A DNA stretch of 6,536 nucleotides from Candidatus Saccharibacteria bacterium UBA2834 (GCA_002351365.1 DEGE01000030.1:32345-38880), one strand, 5' to 3'. Positions 1 through 5,627 are shown, counted from the stretch's first letter. Numbers and translations: made by a program. The notes: generated from the letters alone by a model not told the origin.

Positions 1-505
1 AAATAGTTGTGCCATCATCTTCGTCGGCGATATCTTCAGCGCCAGCATCGAGAGCCGCCATCATGATTTCGTCGCCCTTAGCTTTCGTGAAAATTACGCC
101 TTTGCGCGAGAACTGGAACATCACCGAGCCAGGATCCGCCATGCGACCACCGTTCTTTTCAAGCGTATGACGTACTTCCGGCATCGTGCGATTCTTGTTG
201 TCGGTTGCAACTTCGATAATGATGCCGACGCCACCTGGGCCGTATGCCTCATAGGTCTCCTCAATTAATGCTGCGGCGCTTTTATCTGCGACGCGAGCAA
301 TAGCACGCTCAATGTTTGCCTTTGGCATATTTGCTAGGCGGGCCTTTTCTAGGACCATTGCGAGGGAAGGGTTCATAGCGGGGTCGGTGCCACTCCGCGC
401 TGCAATCGCGATTTGGTTGCCGATCTTCGTAAACAACGCACCGCGCTTTGCATCAACTACGGCTTTTTGGCGTTTGGTGGTTGCCCATTTGCTGTGTCCG
501 CTCAT
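1..505 (-). CDS. yebC: YebC/PmpR/TACO1-family regulator or translation factor, C-terminus beyond window
   Basis: Reading leftward from the ATG at 505-503, 168 codons stay open to the window edge. The N terminus MSGHSKWATTKRQKAVVDAK is the family signature. It is followed by AKRGALFTKI, a GTDPAMNPSL segment, NMPKANIERAI, the YEAYGPGGVGIIIE strand-turn-strand, TDNKNRTMPEVRHTLEKNGG, and GSVMFQFSRKGVI. Together these cover domain 1 and most of domains 2/3; full-length members are about 240-250 residues, so about 75-80 are missing. The family is cytoplasmic. It was first described as a transcriptional regulator and, for TACO1 and some bacterial members, as a translation factor; the sequence does not decide between these roles. 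The start is supported by an AAGGAAG Shine-Dalgarno (plus coordinates 509-515) just upstream. The gene diverges from the DUF5674-like gene. In many bacteria yebC neighbours ruvC; here it lies near recA. Confidence 0.96.
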   Translation of the reverse strand, partial: MSGHSKWATTKRQKAVVDAKRGALFTKIGNQIAIAARSGTDPAMNPSLAMVLEKARLANMPKANIERAIARVADKSAAALIEETYEAYGPGGVGIIIEVATDNKNRTMPEVRHTLEKNGGRMADPGSVMFQFSRKGVIFTKAKGDEIMMAALDAGAEDIADEDDGTTI

Positions 506-534
506 GTCTTCCTTTCTTGTAATTATTTCAATTT

Positions 535-545
535 ATTATATTGTA
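535..545 (-). promoter_or_regulatory. Putative -10 region of yebC
   Basis: On the minus strand the text reads TGATACAATATAAT, giving two overlapping -10 candidates: TACAAT (545-540) preceded by TGA, and TATAAT (540-535). Initiation about 7 nt downstream would leave a leader of roughly 20-30 nt containing the yebC Shine-Dalgarno. Only a weak -35-like TGGCGC is present at 17-bp spacing. This is a prediction from sequence alone. Confidence 0.5.
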
Positions 546-611
546 TCATCACGCCTCCGTTTGCGCCACCCCTATGCGAAATCATCGAACTCGTGCTTTA
601 TTGTTGAATTT

Positions 612-622
612 TATGCTGTTAT
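612..622 (+). promoter_or_regulatory. Weak putative extended -10 of the DUF5674-like gene
   Basis: TATGC followed by TGTTAT (617-622) resembles an extended -10 with 4 of 6 hexamer matches. It lies about 33 bp before the ATG, which leaves room for a leader of about 27 nt containing the Shine-Dalgarno at 641-647. No convincing -35 is seen. The region is A/T-rich, so a chance match is quite possible. Confidence 0.28.
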
Positions 623-655
623 TTTTGAAGAAAACTAACAAGAGGAGCGTATATT

Positions 656-1057
656 ATGCGGTATTACAGAAAGATAAAATTTAATCAGCATGAACTGGCC
701 GAGCTAGTCGAGCAAATGGATGGATATATCTGGTGTACTGTCGATGCTCGACGTGGCATTCTTTCGGCCGGAGATGATTTTATGCCAGATATGCGCGACG
801 ATTTAATTATTCGGCGCAGTAAAATTGAGGATATTTTCGGTTTCGGACTCAATCTTCGTACGGGAGAAATCGATTACCGTGTCGGCATAAATCGACGCAA
901 TCCAACGGTTGGTTGTAAGGGGATTATTCCACCCGAGCGCAAAGAACGGATTGAAACCCTCGTACATTATTTCTTTGATGGCCTCGCGCCATATGTGGCT
1001 GAGCGTAATCGGCCACGTTACTCGCGAAAACCGGTCGACATGCGGTTTACTAACTAG
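656..1057 (+). CDS. Small conserved protein, probable DUF5674 family
   Basis: A 133-residue soluble protein of unknown function. The core at about residues 22-106 contains GYIWCTVDARRGILSAGDD, then a stretch ending SKIEDIFGFGLNL, then IDYRVGINRRNPTVG, and finally PPERKERIETLVHYFF. That order (a 'V-D-x-x-x-G-I-x-x-x-G' strand, a 'S-K-x-x-D-x-[WF]-G-x-x-[IL]' motif, an 'I/N-x-R-x-x-x' strand and a charged C-terminal helix) matches my recollection of DUF5674, a family frequent in Candidate Phyla Radiation genomes; the assignment is from memory. There is no signal peptide or membrane segment. The C-terminal tail (about 110-133) is rich in Arg and Pro and may be disordered or bind nucleic acid, which is inference. 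The start is fixed by AGAGGAG at 641-647, 8 nt before the ATG. The recA start lies 50 bp downstream on the same strand, so partial co-transcription is possible although recA seems to have its own -10. The biochemical role is unknown. Confidence 0.75.
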   Translation: MRYYRKIKFNQHELAELVEQMDGYIWCTVDARRGILSAGDDFMPDMRDDLIIRRSKIEDIFGFGLNLRTGEIDYRVGINRRNPTVGCKGIIPPERKERIETLVHYFFDGLAPYVAERNRPRYSRKPVDMRFTN

Positions 1058-1074
1058 ATTTAAAGATATCAATC

Positions 1075-1083
1075 AGGTAAAAT
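1075..1083 (+). promoter_or_regulatory. Putative extended -10 of recA-recX
   Basis: AGG followed by TAAAAT (1078-1083) closely resembles the TGG-TAAAAT before the rpfB-like gene; the two sites share GGTAAAATAT. A weak -35-like TAGATT (1055-1060) sits at 17-bp spacing. Predicted initiation near 1090 gives a leader of about 18 nt holding the recA Shine-Dalgarno AAGGAGG (1096-1102). No LexA/SOS dyad of the CTGT-N8-ACAG or GAAC-N4-GTTC type is visible between 1040 and 1107. Confidence 0.5.
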
Positions 1084-1107
1084 ATAAAGAGAAACAAGGA
1101 GGTACAA

Positions 1108-2172
1108 GTGGCTAAGAAAAGTCCAGATGCGGTGGCGGCAGAATCTGATAAAAAACCAAAAGACAAAAAACCTTCCGTTGAAGATGAAGGTAAAAAAGAA
1201 GCTCTAAATCTAGCTTTGGCGCAAATCACGAAGCAATTTGGTAATGGTTCCATTATGAAATTGGGCGAGCAGTCGAAAATTGATGTCGAACTTTTTTCGT
1301 CTGGTTCTCTGGCACTAGATTTAGCGCTTGGCGGTGGTTATCCAAAAGGGCGTATCATTGAAATTTATGGCCCAGAGTCATCCGGCAAGACCACCTTGGC
1401 ACTGCATGCCATTGCTGAAATCCAGAAGCAGGGCGGCCAGGCGGCCTTCATCGATGCCGAGCATGCACTCGATCCGGCTTATGCGCGCAAGATTGGCGTG
1501 GATACTGGTAACTTATTAATTTCTCAGCCAGACAACGGCGAGCAAGCGCTCGAAATTTGCGAAACGCTTGTACGTTCTGGCGCAGTGGACCTGATTGTTG
1601 TCGACTCGGTGGCGGCACTCGTACCACAGGCGGAAATCGACGGCGATATGGGTGATGCCCAAATGGGCTTGCAGGCTCGGTTAATGTCGCAGGCGATGCG
1701 TAAGCTCACTGGCATCATTAGTAAAACTAAGGCTACCGTTATTTTCATTAACCAGATTCGCATGAAGATTGGTGTGCTATTTGGCAACCCAGAGACTACG
1801 ACTGGCGGTAATGCACTTAAGTTTTATGCATCCGTCCGCATCGATATTCGTCGTATTGGCCAAATTAAAAATGGCGACAACATTGCTGGCAACCGTACCA
1901 AGATTAAGGTCGTAAAGAACAAGATTGCGGCGCCATTCCGCACGGCCGAGTTTGACATTATGTATAACGAGGGAATTAGCAAGACTGGCGATATTCTCGA
2001 TTTGGGCGTTCAATACGGCATAATCGATAAAGCTGGTGCTTTCTTCAAATATAACGGCGAAACAATCGGTCAAGGTCGCGAAGCCGTTAAAACACTGTTC
2101 AAAGAAAAACCTGAATTAGCGGACGAAATCGAAGCTAAGGTACGCGAAGCCGCTAAATCAACTGAAGATTAA
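1108..2172 (+). CDS. recA: Recombinase RecA
   Basis: ATP-dependent DNA strand-exchange recombinase, 354 residues, cytoplasmic. Walker A GPESSGKT is at residues 88-95. The catalytic Glu is in FIDAEHALD (E118), Walker B is DLIVVDS (D166), and loop L1 is around [11 protein letters not shown] (178-188). Loop L2 runs from [11 protein letters not shown] to NPETTTGG (213-234) and is followed by [14 protein letters not shown]. All key residues are present and there is no intein or frameshift. The GTG start at 1108 has a perfect AAGGAGG (1096-1102) 5 nt upstream. Aligning FGNGSIM (44-50) with the E. coli FGKGSIM gives a 22-residue N-terminal extension, nearly all Lys, Asp, Glu, Ser, Pro and Ala, which is probably disordered. 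The C-terminal acidic tail is short (KSTED). The stop codon overlaps the recX start by one base (TAATG), so RecA and its modulator are translationally coupled. No SOS box is seen, so damage induction through LexA is not supported. Confidence 0.99.
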   Translation: MAKKSPDAVAAESDKKPKDKKPSVEDEGKKEALNLALAQITKQFGNGSIMKLGEQSKIDVELFSSGSLALDLALGGGYPKGRIIEIYGPESSGKTTLALHAIAEIQKQGGQAAFIDAEHALDPAYARKIGVDTGNLLISQPDNGEQALEICETLVRSGAVDLIVVDSVAALVPQAEIDGDMGDAQMGLQARLMSQAMRKLTGIISKTKATVIFINQIRMKIGVLFGNPETTTGGNALKFYASVRIDIRRIGQIKNGDNIAGNRTKIKVVKNKIAAPFRTAEFDIMYNEGISKTGDILDLGVQYGIIDKAGAFFKYNGETIGQGREAVKTLFKEKPELADEIEAKVREAAKSTED

Positions 2173-2906
2173 TGCTCGAAACAATTACAATTTATGACTC
2201 TGATGTAGCGGAGCCACAAGCTTCGTTACATCGCGTCACTGACATCAAAGAAGCGGTGCGCACTCAAAACCGCGTTAATATTTATGTTGATCAAAAGTTC
2301 TTTTGTTCACTTGATATTAGCCAGGTGGTTGATTTTGGTATCAAAATTGGCAAACAGCTCAGCGATTCGGATTTAGCCGAGTTGAAACGTGCTTCGGATT
2401 TCGGCAAGCTATATAGCCGCGCATTAGAATATGTCTTTTCGCGCCCACATTCCTCTAAAGAGATACGCGATTATCTCAAACGGAAGACTTTGAGCCGTAA
2501 AATAAGAGTCAAAAACCGCAAAACGGGAGAATATCAAACCAAGGTTAAAGAGGGTTACGACGCTACATTAGTGCCACTTGTTTTGGACCGCTTAATGGAG
2601 CGTGGGTATATTGACGATGCGAAGTTCGCTGCATTTTGGGTCGAAAATCACAACGCCAGAAAGGGTAGCAGCCTTAAAAAGTTGCGTCAGGAGTTGCAAC
2701 AAAAAGGCGTATCCGCGAGCATTATTGATGAGGCGCTATCTGATAGCGACCGGGACGACATAGGCGAGCTACAGAAAATCATCGCCAAAAAAGCCGCACG
2801 TTATCCAGACCAACAGAAATTTATCCAATATTTAGTGCGGCAGGGTTTTAGCTATTCAGATGTTTTAGATCAATTATCGTCAATGTCATCTTCGACGGGC
2901 GAATAA
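2172..2906 (+). CDS. recX: RecX-family regulator of RecA
   Basis: RecX binds RecA filaments and modulates (usually inhibits) recombinase and coprotease activity. The 244-residue protein has an N-terminal strand-rich part (about 20-60, including RVNIYVDQKFFCSLDISQ). Three-helix repeats follow: RALEYVFSRPHSSKEIRDYL (83-102), then RLMERGYIDDAKFAAFWVEN through KLRQELQQKGVSASIIDEAL (140-189), and a third repeat with RYPDQQKFIQYLVRQGFSYSD (210-230). The 'GYIDDAKFA' motif is diagnostic. Repeats 1 and 2 are separated by a strongly basic insertion (about 104-130, many Lys/Arg) absent from typical RecX. The ATG shares its A with the recA stop. No strong Shine-Dalgarno is present, so expression should depend on recA translation. 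The 3' end overlaps the convergent PRC-barrel gene by 37 bp, and a likely terminator lies 44 bp past the stop, inside that gene. Confidence 0.93.
   Translation: MLETITIYDSDVAEPQASLHRVTDIKEAVRTQNRVNIYVDQKFFCSLDISQVVDFGIKIGKQLSDSDLAELKRASDFGKLYSRALEYVFSRPHSSKEIRDYLKRKTLSRKIRVKNRKTGEYQTKVKEGYDATLVPLVLDRLMERGYIDDAKFAAFWVENHNARKGSSLKKLRQELQQKGVSASIIDEALSDSDRDDIGELQKIIAKKAARYPDQQKFIQYLVRQGFSYSDVLDQLSSMSSSTGE
2787..2841 (-). terminator. Possible terminator for the PRC-barrel gene, inside recX
   Basis: Read on the minus strand, GCCGCAC (2841-2835) pairs perfectly with GTGCGGC (2799-2793) and is followed at once by six T (2792-2787). The hairpin begins 28 nt after the PRC-barrel stop codon. The 7-bp stem and U-tract fit an intrinsic terminator, but the 35-nt loop is long for one, so confidence is moderate to low. 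The element lies within the third RecX helical repeat. Confidence 0.4.
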
Positions 2907-3493
2907 TCCGGCTTACGAAATGGGTTCGTGAAGTTTGGCACGAATTCTTCCGCCTCTTCTTTGGCGGTTTTCTTTTGCGGCACGGATACTTTTTGTTTAT
3001 CGTGCATAATTGTGACTTTGTAGTCATCAATTTCGGTAATTTGAGACCGGTTTATTGTTAGCTGGGCGTCTTTTAATGATTGCATGAATGGGCGTTGCAC
3101 GATAATCTGGAAAATTGTCAAAGTGGCCGAATCTACAGTGTAATCTTCGATTCTGCCGATTTTCTTTTCGCTACGACCCTCGTGTGAAACAACCTTTAGA
3201 TTAATTAGATCGAAATTTAATTCCAAGACATTATTGAGGCGAATCACGTCTTCCGGGTTAACAAAACGGTCGGCCGAATCGACCACGATTCCTTGCATAC
3301 TGATTTCGCGGACGTCTTCTGCCATTAAATAGCTGCCGATTTCTGGATCGGAAAGTAATGGCCCCTCAAGTTCAAAGGCGATAATATTGAGGTTTTCTGG
3401 ATCAATGATAGGGCGTTTTACGGAGGCAGTTTGTCCGCCGATATGCAGACTTAAAACTGGCATTCCAATCAATCTCGAACCAACCATTAACAT
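2870..3493 (-). CDS. Double PRC-barrel domain protein with acidic C-terminal tail
   Basis: A 207-residue protein with no membrane segment or signal peptide. Two PRC-barrel-like units are visible. The first (about 3-76) starts MVGSRLIGMPVLSLHIGGQT and ends with IVVDSADRFVNPEDVIRL. The second (about 90-165) contains the classic KVVSHEGRSEKKIGRIEDYT turn followed by LTIFQIIVQRP and a basic DYKVTIMHDKQK strand. The tail (166-207) goes from Lys/Glu-rich to acidic and Pro-containing, and is probably disordered. PRC barrels occur in RimM (ribosome maturation), in the photosynthetic reaction-centre H subunit and in many small proteins of unknown role; nothing here identifies the partner. It is not RimM, because the N-terminal RimM domain is absent. 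The ATG at 3493 is preceded by AAGGAGG (3510-3504) at 10-nt spacing; an in-frame ATG at 3487 would be spaced too far. The gene is convergent with recX and divergent from tilS. The stop is TGA. Confidence 0.87.
   Translation of the reverse strand: MLMVGSRLIGMPVLSLHIGGQTASVKRPIIDPENLNIIAFELEGPLLSDPEIGSYLMAEDVREISMQGIVVDSADRFVNPEDVIRLNNVLELNFDLINLKVVSHEGRSEKKIGRIEDYTVDSATLTIFQIIVQRPFMQSLKDAQLTINRSQITEIDDYKVTIMHDKQKVSVPQKKTAKEEAEEFVPNFTNPFRKPDYSPVEDDIDDN
2950..2976 (+). terminator. Intrinsic terminator of recA-recX, embedded in the convergent PRC gene
   Basis: CCGCC (2950-2954), an 8-nt loop, then GGCGG (2963-2967), followed by TTTTCTTTT (2968-2976). This is a compact all-G/C hairpin plus U-tract on the plus strand, 44 nt after the recX stop. 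On the minus strand it encodes the Lys/Glu/Ala-rich linker (about residues 175-182) of the PRC-barrel protein. The minus-strand copy lacks a following U-tract, so it should act in one direction only. Confidence 0.62.
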
Positions 3494-3511
3494 TTTCTTT
3501 TCGCCTCCTTA

Positions 3512-3522
3512 TATGGAATAAT
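3512..3522 (+). promoter_or_regulatory. Extended -10 promoter of tilS
   Basis: TATGG followed by AATAAT (3517-3522), 5 of 6 matches to TATAAT with an upstream TG extension. The hexamer ends 8 nt before the tilS ATG, so transcription should begin at or within 1-2 nt of the start codon. There is no good -35. It overlaps the opposing PRC-gene promoter by 2 bp in the hexamers. Confidence 0.58.
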
Positions 3523-3531
3523 TGTACCACA
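3521..3531 (-). promoter_or_regulatory. Extended -10 promoter of the PRC-barrel gene
   Basis: On the minus strand TGTGG (3531-3527) is followed by TACAAT (3526-3521), an extended -10 with 5 of 6 hexamer matches. Predicted initiation near 3514 leaves a leader of about 20 nt that contains the AAGGAGG Shine-Dalgarno. The upstream TG element includes the base pair of the first nucleotide of the tilS start codon. Confidence 0.58.
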
Positions 3532-4364
3532 TGAACCGATATATTTTGGCCGTTTCGGGCGGTATTGACTCTGTTGTATTGCTGGATATGTTTGACTGGC
3601 CAAAAGACACCATAGTGGCACACTATAATCATGGCATCCGCCCAAGTGCGGACGATGATTGTGCTTTCGTGGAGAAATTAGCGCATCGTTATGGATTCCG
3701 CTTCGTTTCGGAAAGAGCTGCGTTAGGGGCGCAATGCTCTGAAGAGTTGGCGCGACGCAGGCGCTATGATTTTTTGAGGCGTTTAGCATTGGAGCACAAC
3801 GCCGAGATTGTTACGGCGCACCACGCTGACGATTGTATTGAGTCGATTATTATTAATTGTTTGCGTGGTACTGGTTGGCGCGGTTTGGCTCCATTTGGTA
3901 ATCAGGAGATTTTTCGCCCCATGCAAATGTTGACGAAAAGCGATGTTTATCGGTATGCTGCTCAACATAAGCTGCGCTTTCGACTCGATCAGACCAATAA
4001 TGACGAGCATTATCTGCGTAATCGTATCCGTCAAACAGTTTCAAAACAGTTAAGTGCTGCGCAAAAAGAGCAATTATTGAACCTTTATCGTCGCCAAGTC
4101 GATCTAAAGGCGGAAATAGAAGACCTTTTATTGCAGTTAGTGGGGGGAGGGAAGATAATGCCGCGCGAGTTGCTTGACCAAACCCAAGCACCGGAGAATA
4201 TTGAATTGTTGCGGTTTTTCTTGCGCCGAAATGGTTGTACGGTGACTTTGCCACAGGCGGAAAGATGCTTGCGGGAAATAAAAAAGTATTCTAGCGGGAA
4301 GAAATACAGTATCGATAAAACGCACTTTTTAGTTGCGGGAAAACACAACTATCACATCCAATAA
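3531..4364 (+). CDS. tilS: tRNA(Ile)-lysidine synthase TilS
   Basis: Ligates lysine to C34 of the CAU anticodon of tRNA-Ile2, using ATP, so that it reads AUA; essential in most bacteria and cytoplasmic. The 277-residue protein has the PP-loop SGGIDS (9-14), HYNHGIRPSADDD (31-43), the ELARRRRYDFL segment (72-82), TAHHADDCIESIIINCLRGTG (95-114), RPMQMLTKSDV (129-139) and the family motif DQTNNDEHYLRNRIR (153-167). It is the short type, with only about 110 residues after that motif, against about 430 residues in total for E. coli TilS. The ATG at 3531 is chosen: a TTG 9 nt upstream (3522) would overlap the -10 hexamer, and the protein from 3531 (MNRYILAVSGGIDS) has the family-typical N terminus. 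There is no Shine-Dalgarno, and the -10 ends 8 nt upstream, so a leaderless mRNA is predicted. A strong internal ribosome-binding site precedes Met210. The rpfB-like gene follows after 60 bp with its own promoter. Confidence 0.96.
   Translation: MNRYILAVSGGIDSVVLLDMFDWPKDTIVAHYNHGIRPSADDDCAFVEKLAHRYGFRFVSERAALGAQCSEELARRRRYDFLRRLALEHNAEIVTAHHADDCIESIIINCLRGTGWRGLAPFGNQEIFRPMQMLTKSDVYRYAAQHKLRFRLDQTNNDEHYLRNRIRQTVSKQLSAAQKEQLLNLYRRQVDLKAEIEDLLLQLVGGGKIMPRELLDQTQAPENIELLRFFLRRNGCTVTLPQAERCLREIKKYSSGKKYSIDKTHFLVAGKHNYHIQ
4146..4160 (+). promoter_or_regulatory. Internal Shine-Dalgarno and in-frame ATG within tilS
   Basis: GGAGG (4146-4150), inside a G-rich run at 4142-4151, lies 7 nt before an ATG (4158-4160) in the tilS frame (Met210). 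The spacing is ideal. If used, it would yield a separate 68-residue C-terminal TilS fragment. Part of the G-richness encodes a Val-Gly-Gly-Gly linker, so the match could be incidental. Confidence 0.35.
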
Positions 4365-4387
4365 CAATAGCCCCACCTCTGTTAAAA

Positions 4388-4416
4388 TTGCTCACAAAGA
4401 GCTTCTATGGTAAAAT
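4388..4416 (+). promoter_or_regulatory. Promoter of the rpfB-like/rsmA operon
   Basis: The best promoter in the window: TTGCTC (4388-4393, 4 of 6 matches to TTGACA), a 17-bp spacer ending TATGG, then TAAAAT (4411-4416, 5 of 6 matches). The hexamer ends exactly 8 nt before the ATG at 4425, as in tilS, so the transcript should be leaderless. A short GCTC-N5-GAGC inverted repeat (4390-4402) overlaps the -35 and spacer. Confidence 0.72.
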
Positions 4417-4424
4417 ATGGGTGT

Positions 4425-5624
4425 ATGAGAATACGTAAAACGAGAGAAAATCTCCCGTTATTTATTCTTGGTCTAGTGATCGTCTTTTTGTTTTTTGGCA
4501 TTTGCCTAAAACAACAAGCGTTAAACGCGCGCGCCACTTCCGACCAATCAAGCTCCGAGGAAGAAACGGAGCAGCATTTTGTGACTATTTACGACAATGA
4601 GCAACGTACTATCTTGCGTAGTGACGCTAAAACCGTTCGCGAATTGCTTGATCGCGCCGAGATTTCTGTTAATGATGGCGACAAAGTTGAACCAGGGCTT
4701 GATGAAGAAATTAATGCAAACGAGTTTAATATTAATATCTATCGAGCGCGCCAGGTTGTGGTACGAGATGGATTAGTCGAGACGATTATTTCTACTCCAT
4801 CAAATGATCCTGAGACTATTGCTGCGGATGCTGGCATTGAGCTGTTGGCGGCTGATGTAGTAAAGCTACTCCCATATGATAAATTTCTTGAGACTGGCAT
4901 GACGACGGTTTATCAAGTCGTACGCGCAAAGACCATCTGTTTAGATTTCAACGGCCAGCATACGACGATTCGCACTCAGGCAAAAACCGTTAATGATTTC
5001 TTGCAGGAACAGGATATCGACAATAACCCAGAAATTAACTGGGTGTCGCTACCTGGTGACACGAAAGTGGTCGATGGTTTAGCGCTTTCGGTCTATTTCC
5101 AAGGCAAGCATACGATAACAATCGAGGAAGATATTCCATTCACCGAACGCGTTACTACCGACTATTCTCTAGACTACGGTACACGCAATGTGACACAGGT
5201 GGGCGTACCGGGCAAAAAGAGCGTAGTGTATGATGTTGAGATGCATGATGGGCAGATTCTTTCTCGCACCTTTATTTCGGAAGTTGTTATCACTGAACCG
5301 GTAGAGCAACAGGTGACTGTCGGTATGAAGATTAATTTGCCGGCCGGTTCACATGAAGATTGGATGGCGGCAGCCGGCATTTCAGCCTCCGATTATGGCT
5401 ACGTGAACTTTATCATTTCGCACGAGTCTGGCTGGCGCACGACTGCATCGAACGGACGCTATTATGGCCTGTACCAAACCAGTCTTGGTCGCTTGCAGAG
5501 TGACTGTCCAAATTGGCAAAGCGATCCAGTCTGTCAGCTTCGTTCGGCTTCGAGCTATGCTAATGGTCGTTATGGCAGCTGGGCTGGAGCCTATCAGTTC
5601 TGGACGAGTCATAATTGTTGGTAA
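4425..5624 (+). CDS. RpfB-like cell-wall protein: ubiquitin-like (DUF348) repeats, G5 domain, Apf/lysozyme-like C-terminal domain
   Basis: A 399-residue exported or membrane-anchored peptidoglycan-active protein. The N terminus has basic residues MRIRKTREN and then a hydrophobic helix (about 10-28). Cleavage after ALNARA (A37) is possible; no lipobox is seen. DUF348-type ubiquitin-like units lie at about 51-95 (VTIYDNEQRTILRSDAKTV), about 103-150 (divergent) and about 168-225. A G5 domain follows at about 228-300 (VTQVGVPGKKSVVYDV is typical). The C-terminal part (about 309-399) contains FIISHESGWRTTASNGRYYGLYQTS, with E334 the likely catalytic Glu, and ends RYGSWAGAYQFWTSHNCW. It resembles the aggregation-promoting-factor/SLT lysozyme-like domain rather than the 3D domain of YabE. 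C361, C370 and C398 could form a disulfide outside the cell. The start is 4425, not the in-frame ATG at 4407, which lies upstream of and next to the -10. It is followed 3 nt later by rsmA, matching the actinobacterial rpfB-ksgA order. Confidence 0.9.
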   Translation: MRIRKTRENLPLFILGLVIVFLFFGICLKQQALNARATSDQSSSEEETEQHFVTIYDNEQRTILRSDAKTVRELLDRAEISVNDGDKVEPGLDEEINANEFNINIYRARQVVVRDGLVETIISTPSNDPETIAADAGIELLAADVVKLLPYDKFLETGMTTVYQVVRAKTICLDFNGQHTTIRTQAKTVNDFLQEQDIDNNPEINWVSLPGDTKVVDGLALSVYFQGKHTITIEEDIPFTERVTTDYSLDYGTRNVTQVGVPGKKSVVYDVEMHDGQILSRTFISEVVITEPVEQQVTVGMKINLPAGSHEDWMAAAGISASDYGYVNFIISHESGWRTTASNGRYYGLYQTSLGRLQSDCPNWQSDPVCQLRSASSYANGRYGSWAGAYQFWTSHNCW

Positions 5625-5627
5625 AAA

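Noticed and set aside
312..638. Plus-strand open frame of 108 codons across the yebC start and intergenic region
   Set aside because: It is antisense to the well-conserved yebC N terminus and its translation has no family features.
506..655. tRNA or small RNA gene in the largest intergenic region
   Set aside because: No cloverleaf, conserved T-loop context or terminator hairpin was found; only promoter-like AT-rich motifs are seen.
1040..1107. LexA/SOS operator upstream of recA
   Set aside because: No CTGT-N8-ACAG or GAAC-N4-GTTC dyad could be found by eye.
3522..3530. TTG start for tilS three codons upstream
   Set aside because: Its first base is the last base of the -10 hexamer, so it would not be transcribed; the family-typical N terminus begins at the ATG at 3531.
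3783..4348. Several minus-strand open frames of 60-130 codons opposite tilS
   Set aside because: They overlap a clearly real gene, lack Shine-Dalgarno support and show no recognisable domain; shadows of tilS codon composition.
4407..4424. Upstream in-frame ATG for the rpfB-like gene
   Set aside because: It falls within the promoter, just before the TAAAAT hexamer, has no Shine-Dalgarno, and would add six residues before the basic start of the signal/anchor segment.
4442..4454. GAGA-N5-TCTC hairpin as a terminator or attenuator
   Set aside because: Only 4 bp, without a following U-tract, and inside the first codons of the rpfB-like gene.
5619..5627. TGG-TAAAAA resembling the local -10 motif directly before rsmA
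   Set aside because: Transcription from it would start inside rsmA, downstream of its ATG. The sequence is simply the end of the preceding gene and its TAA stop.
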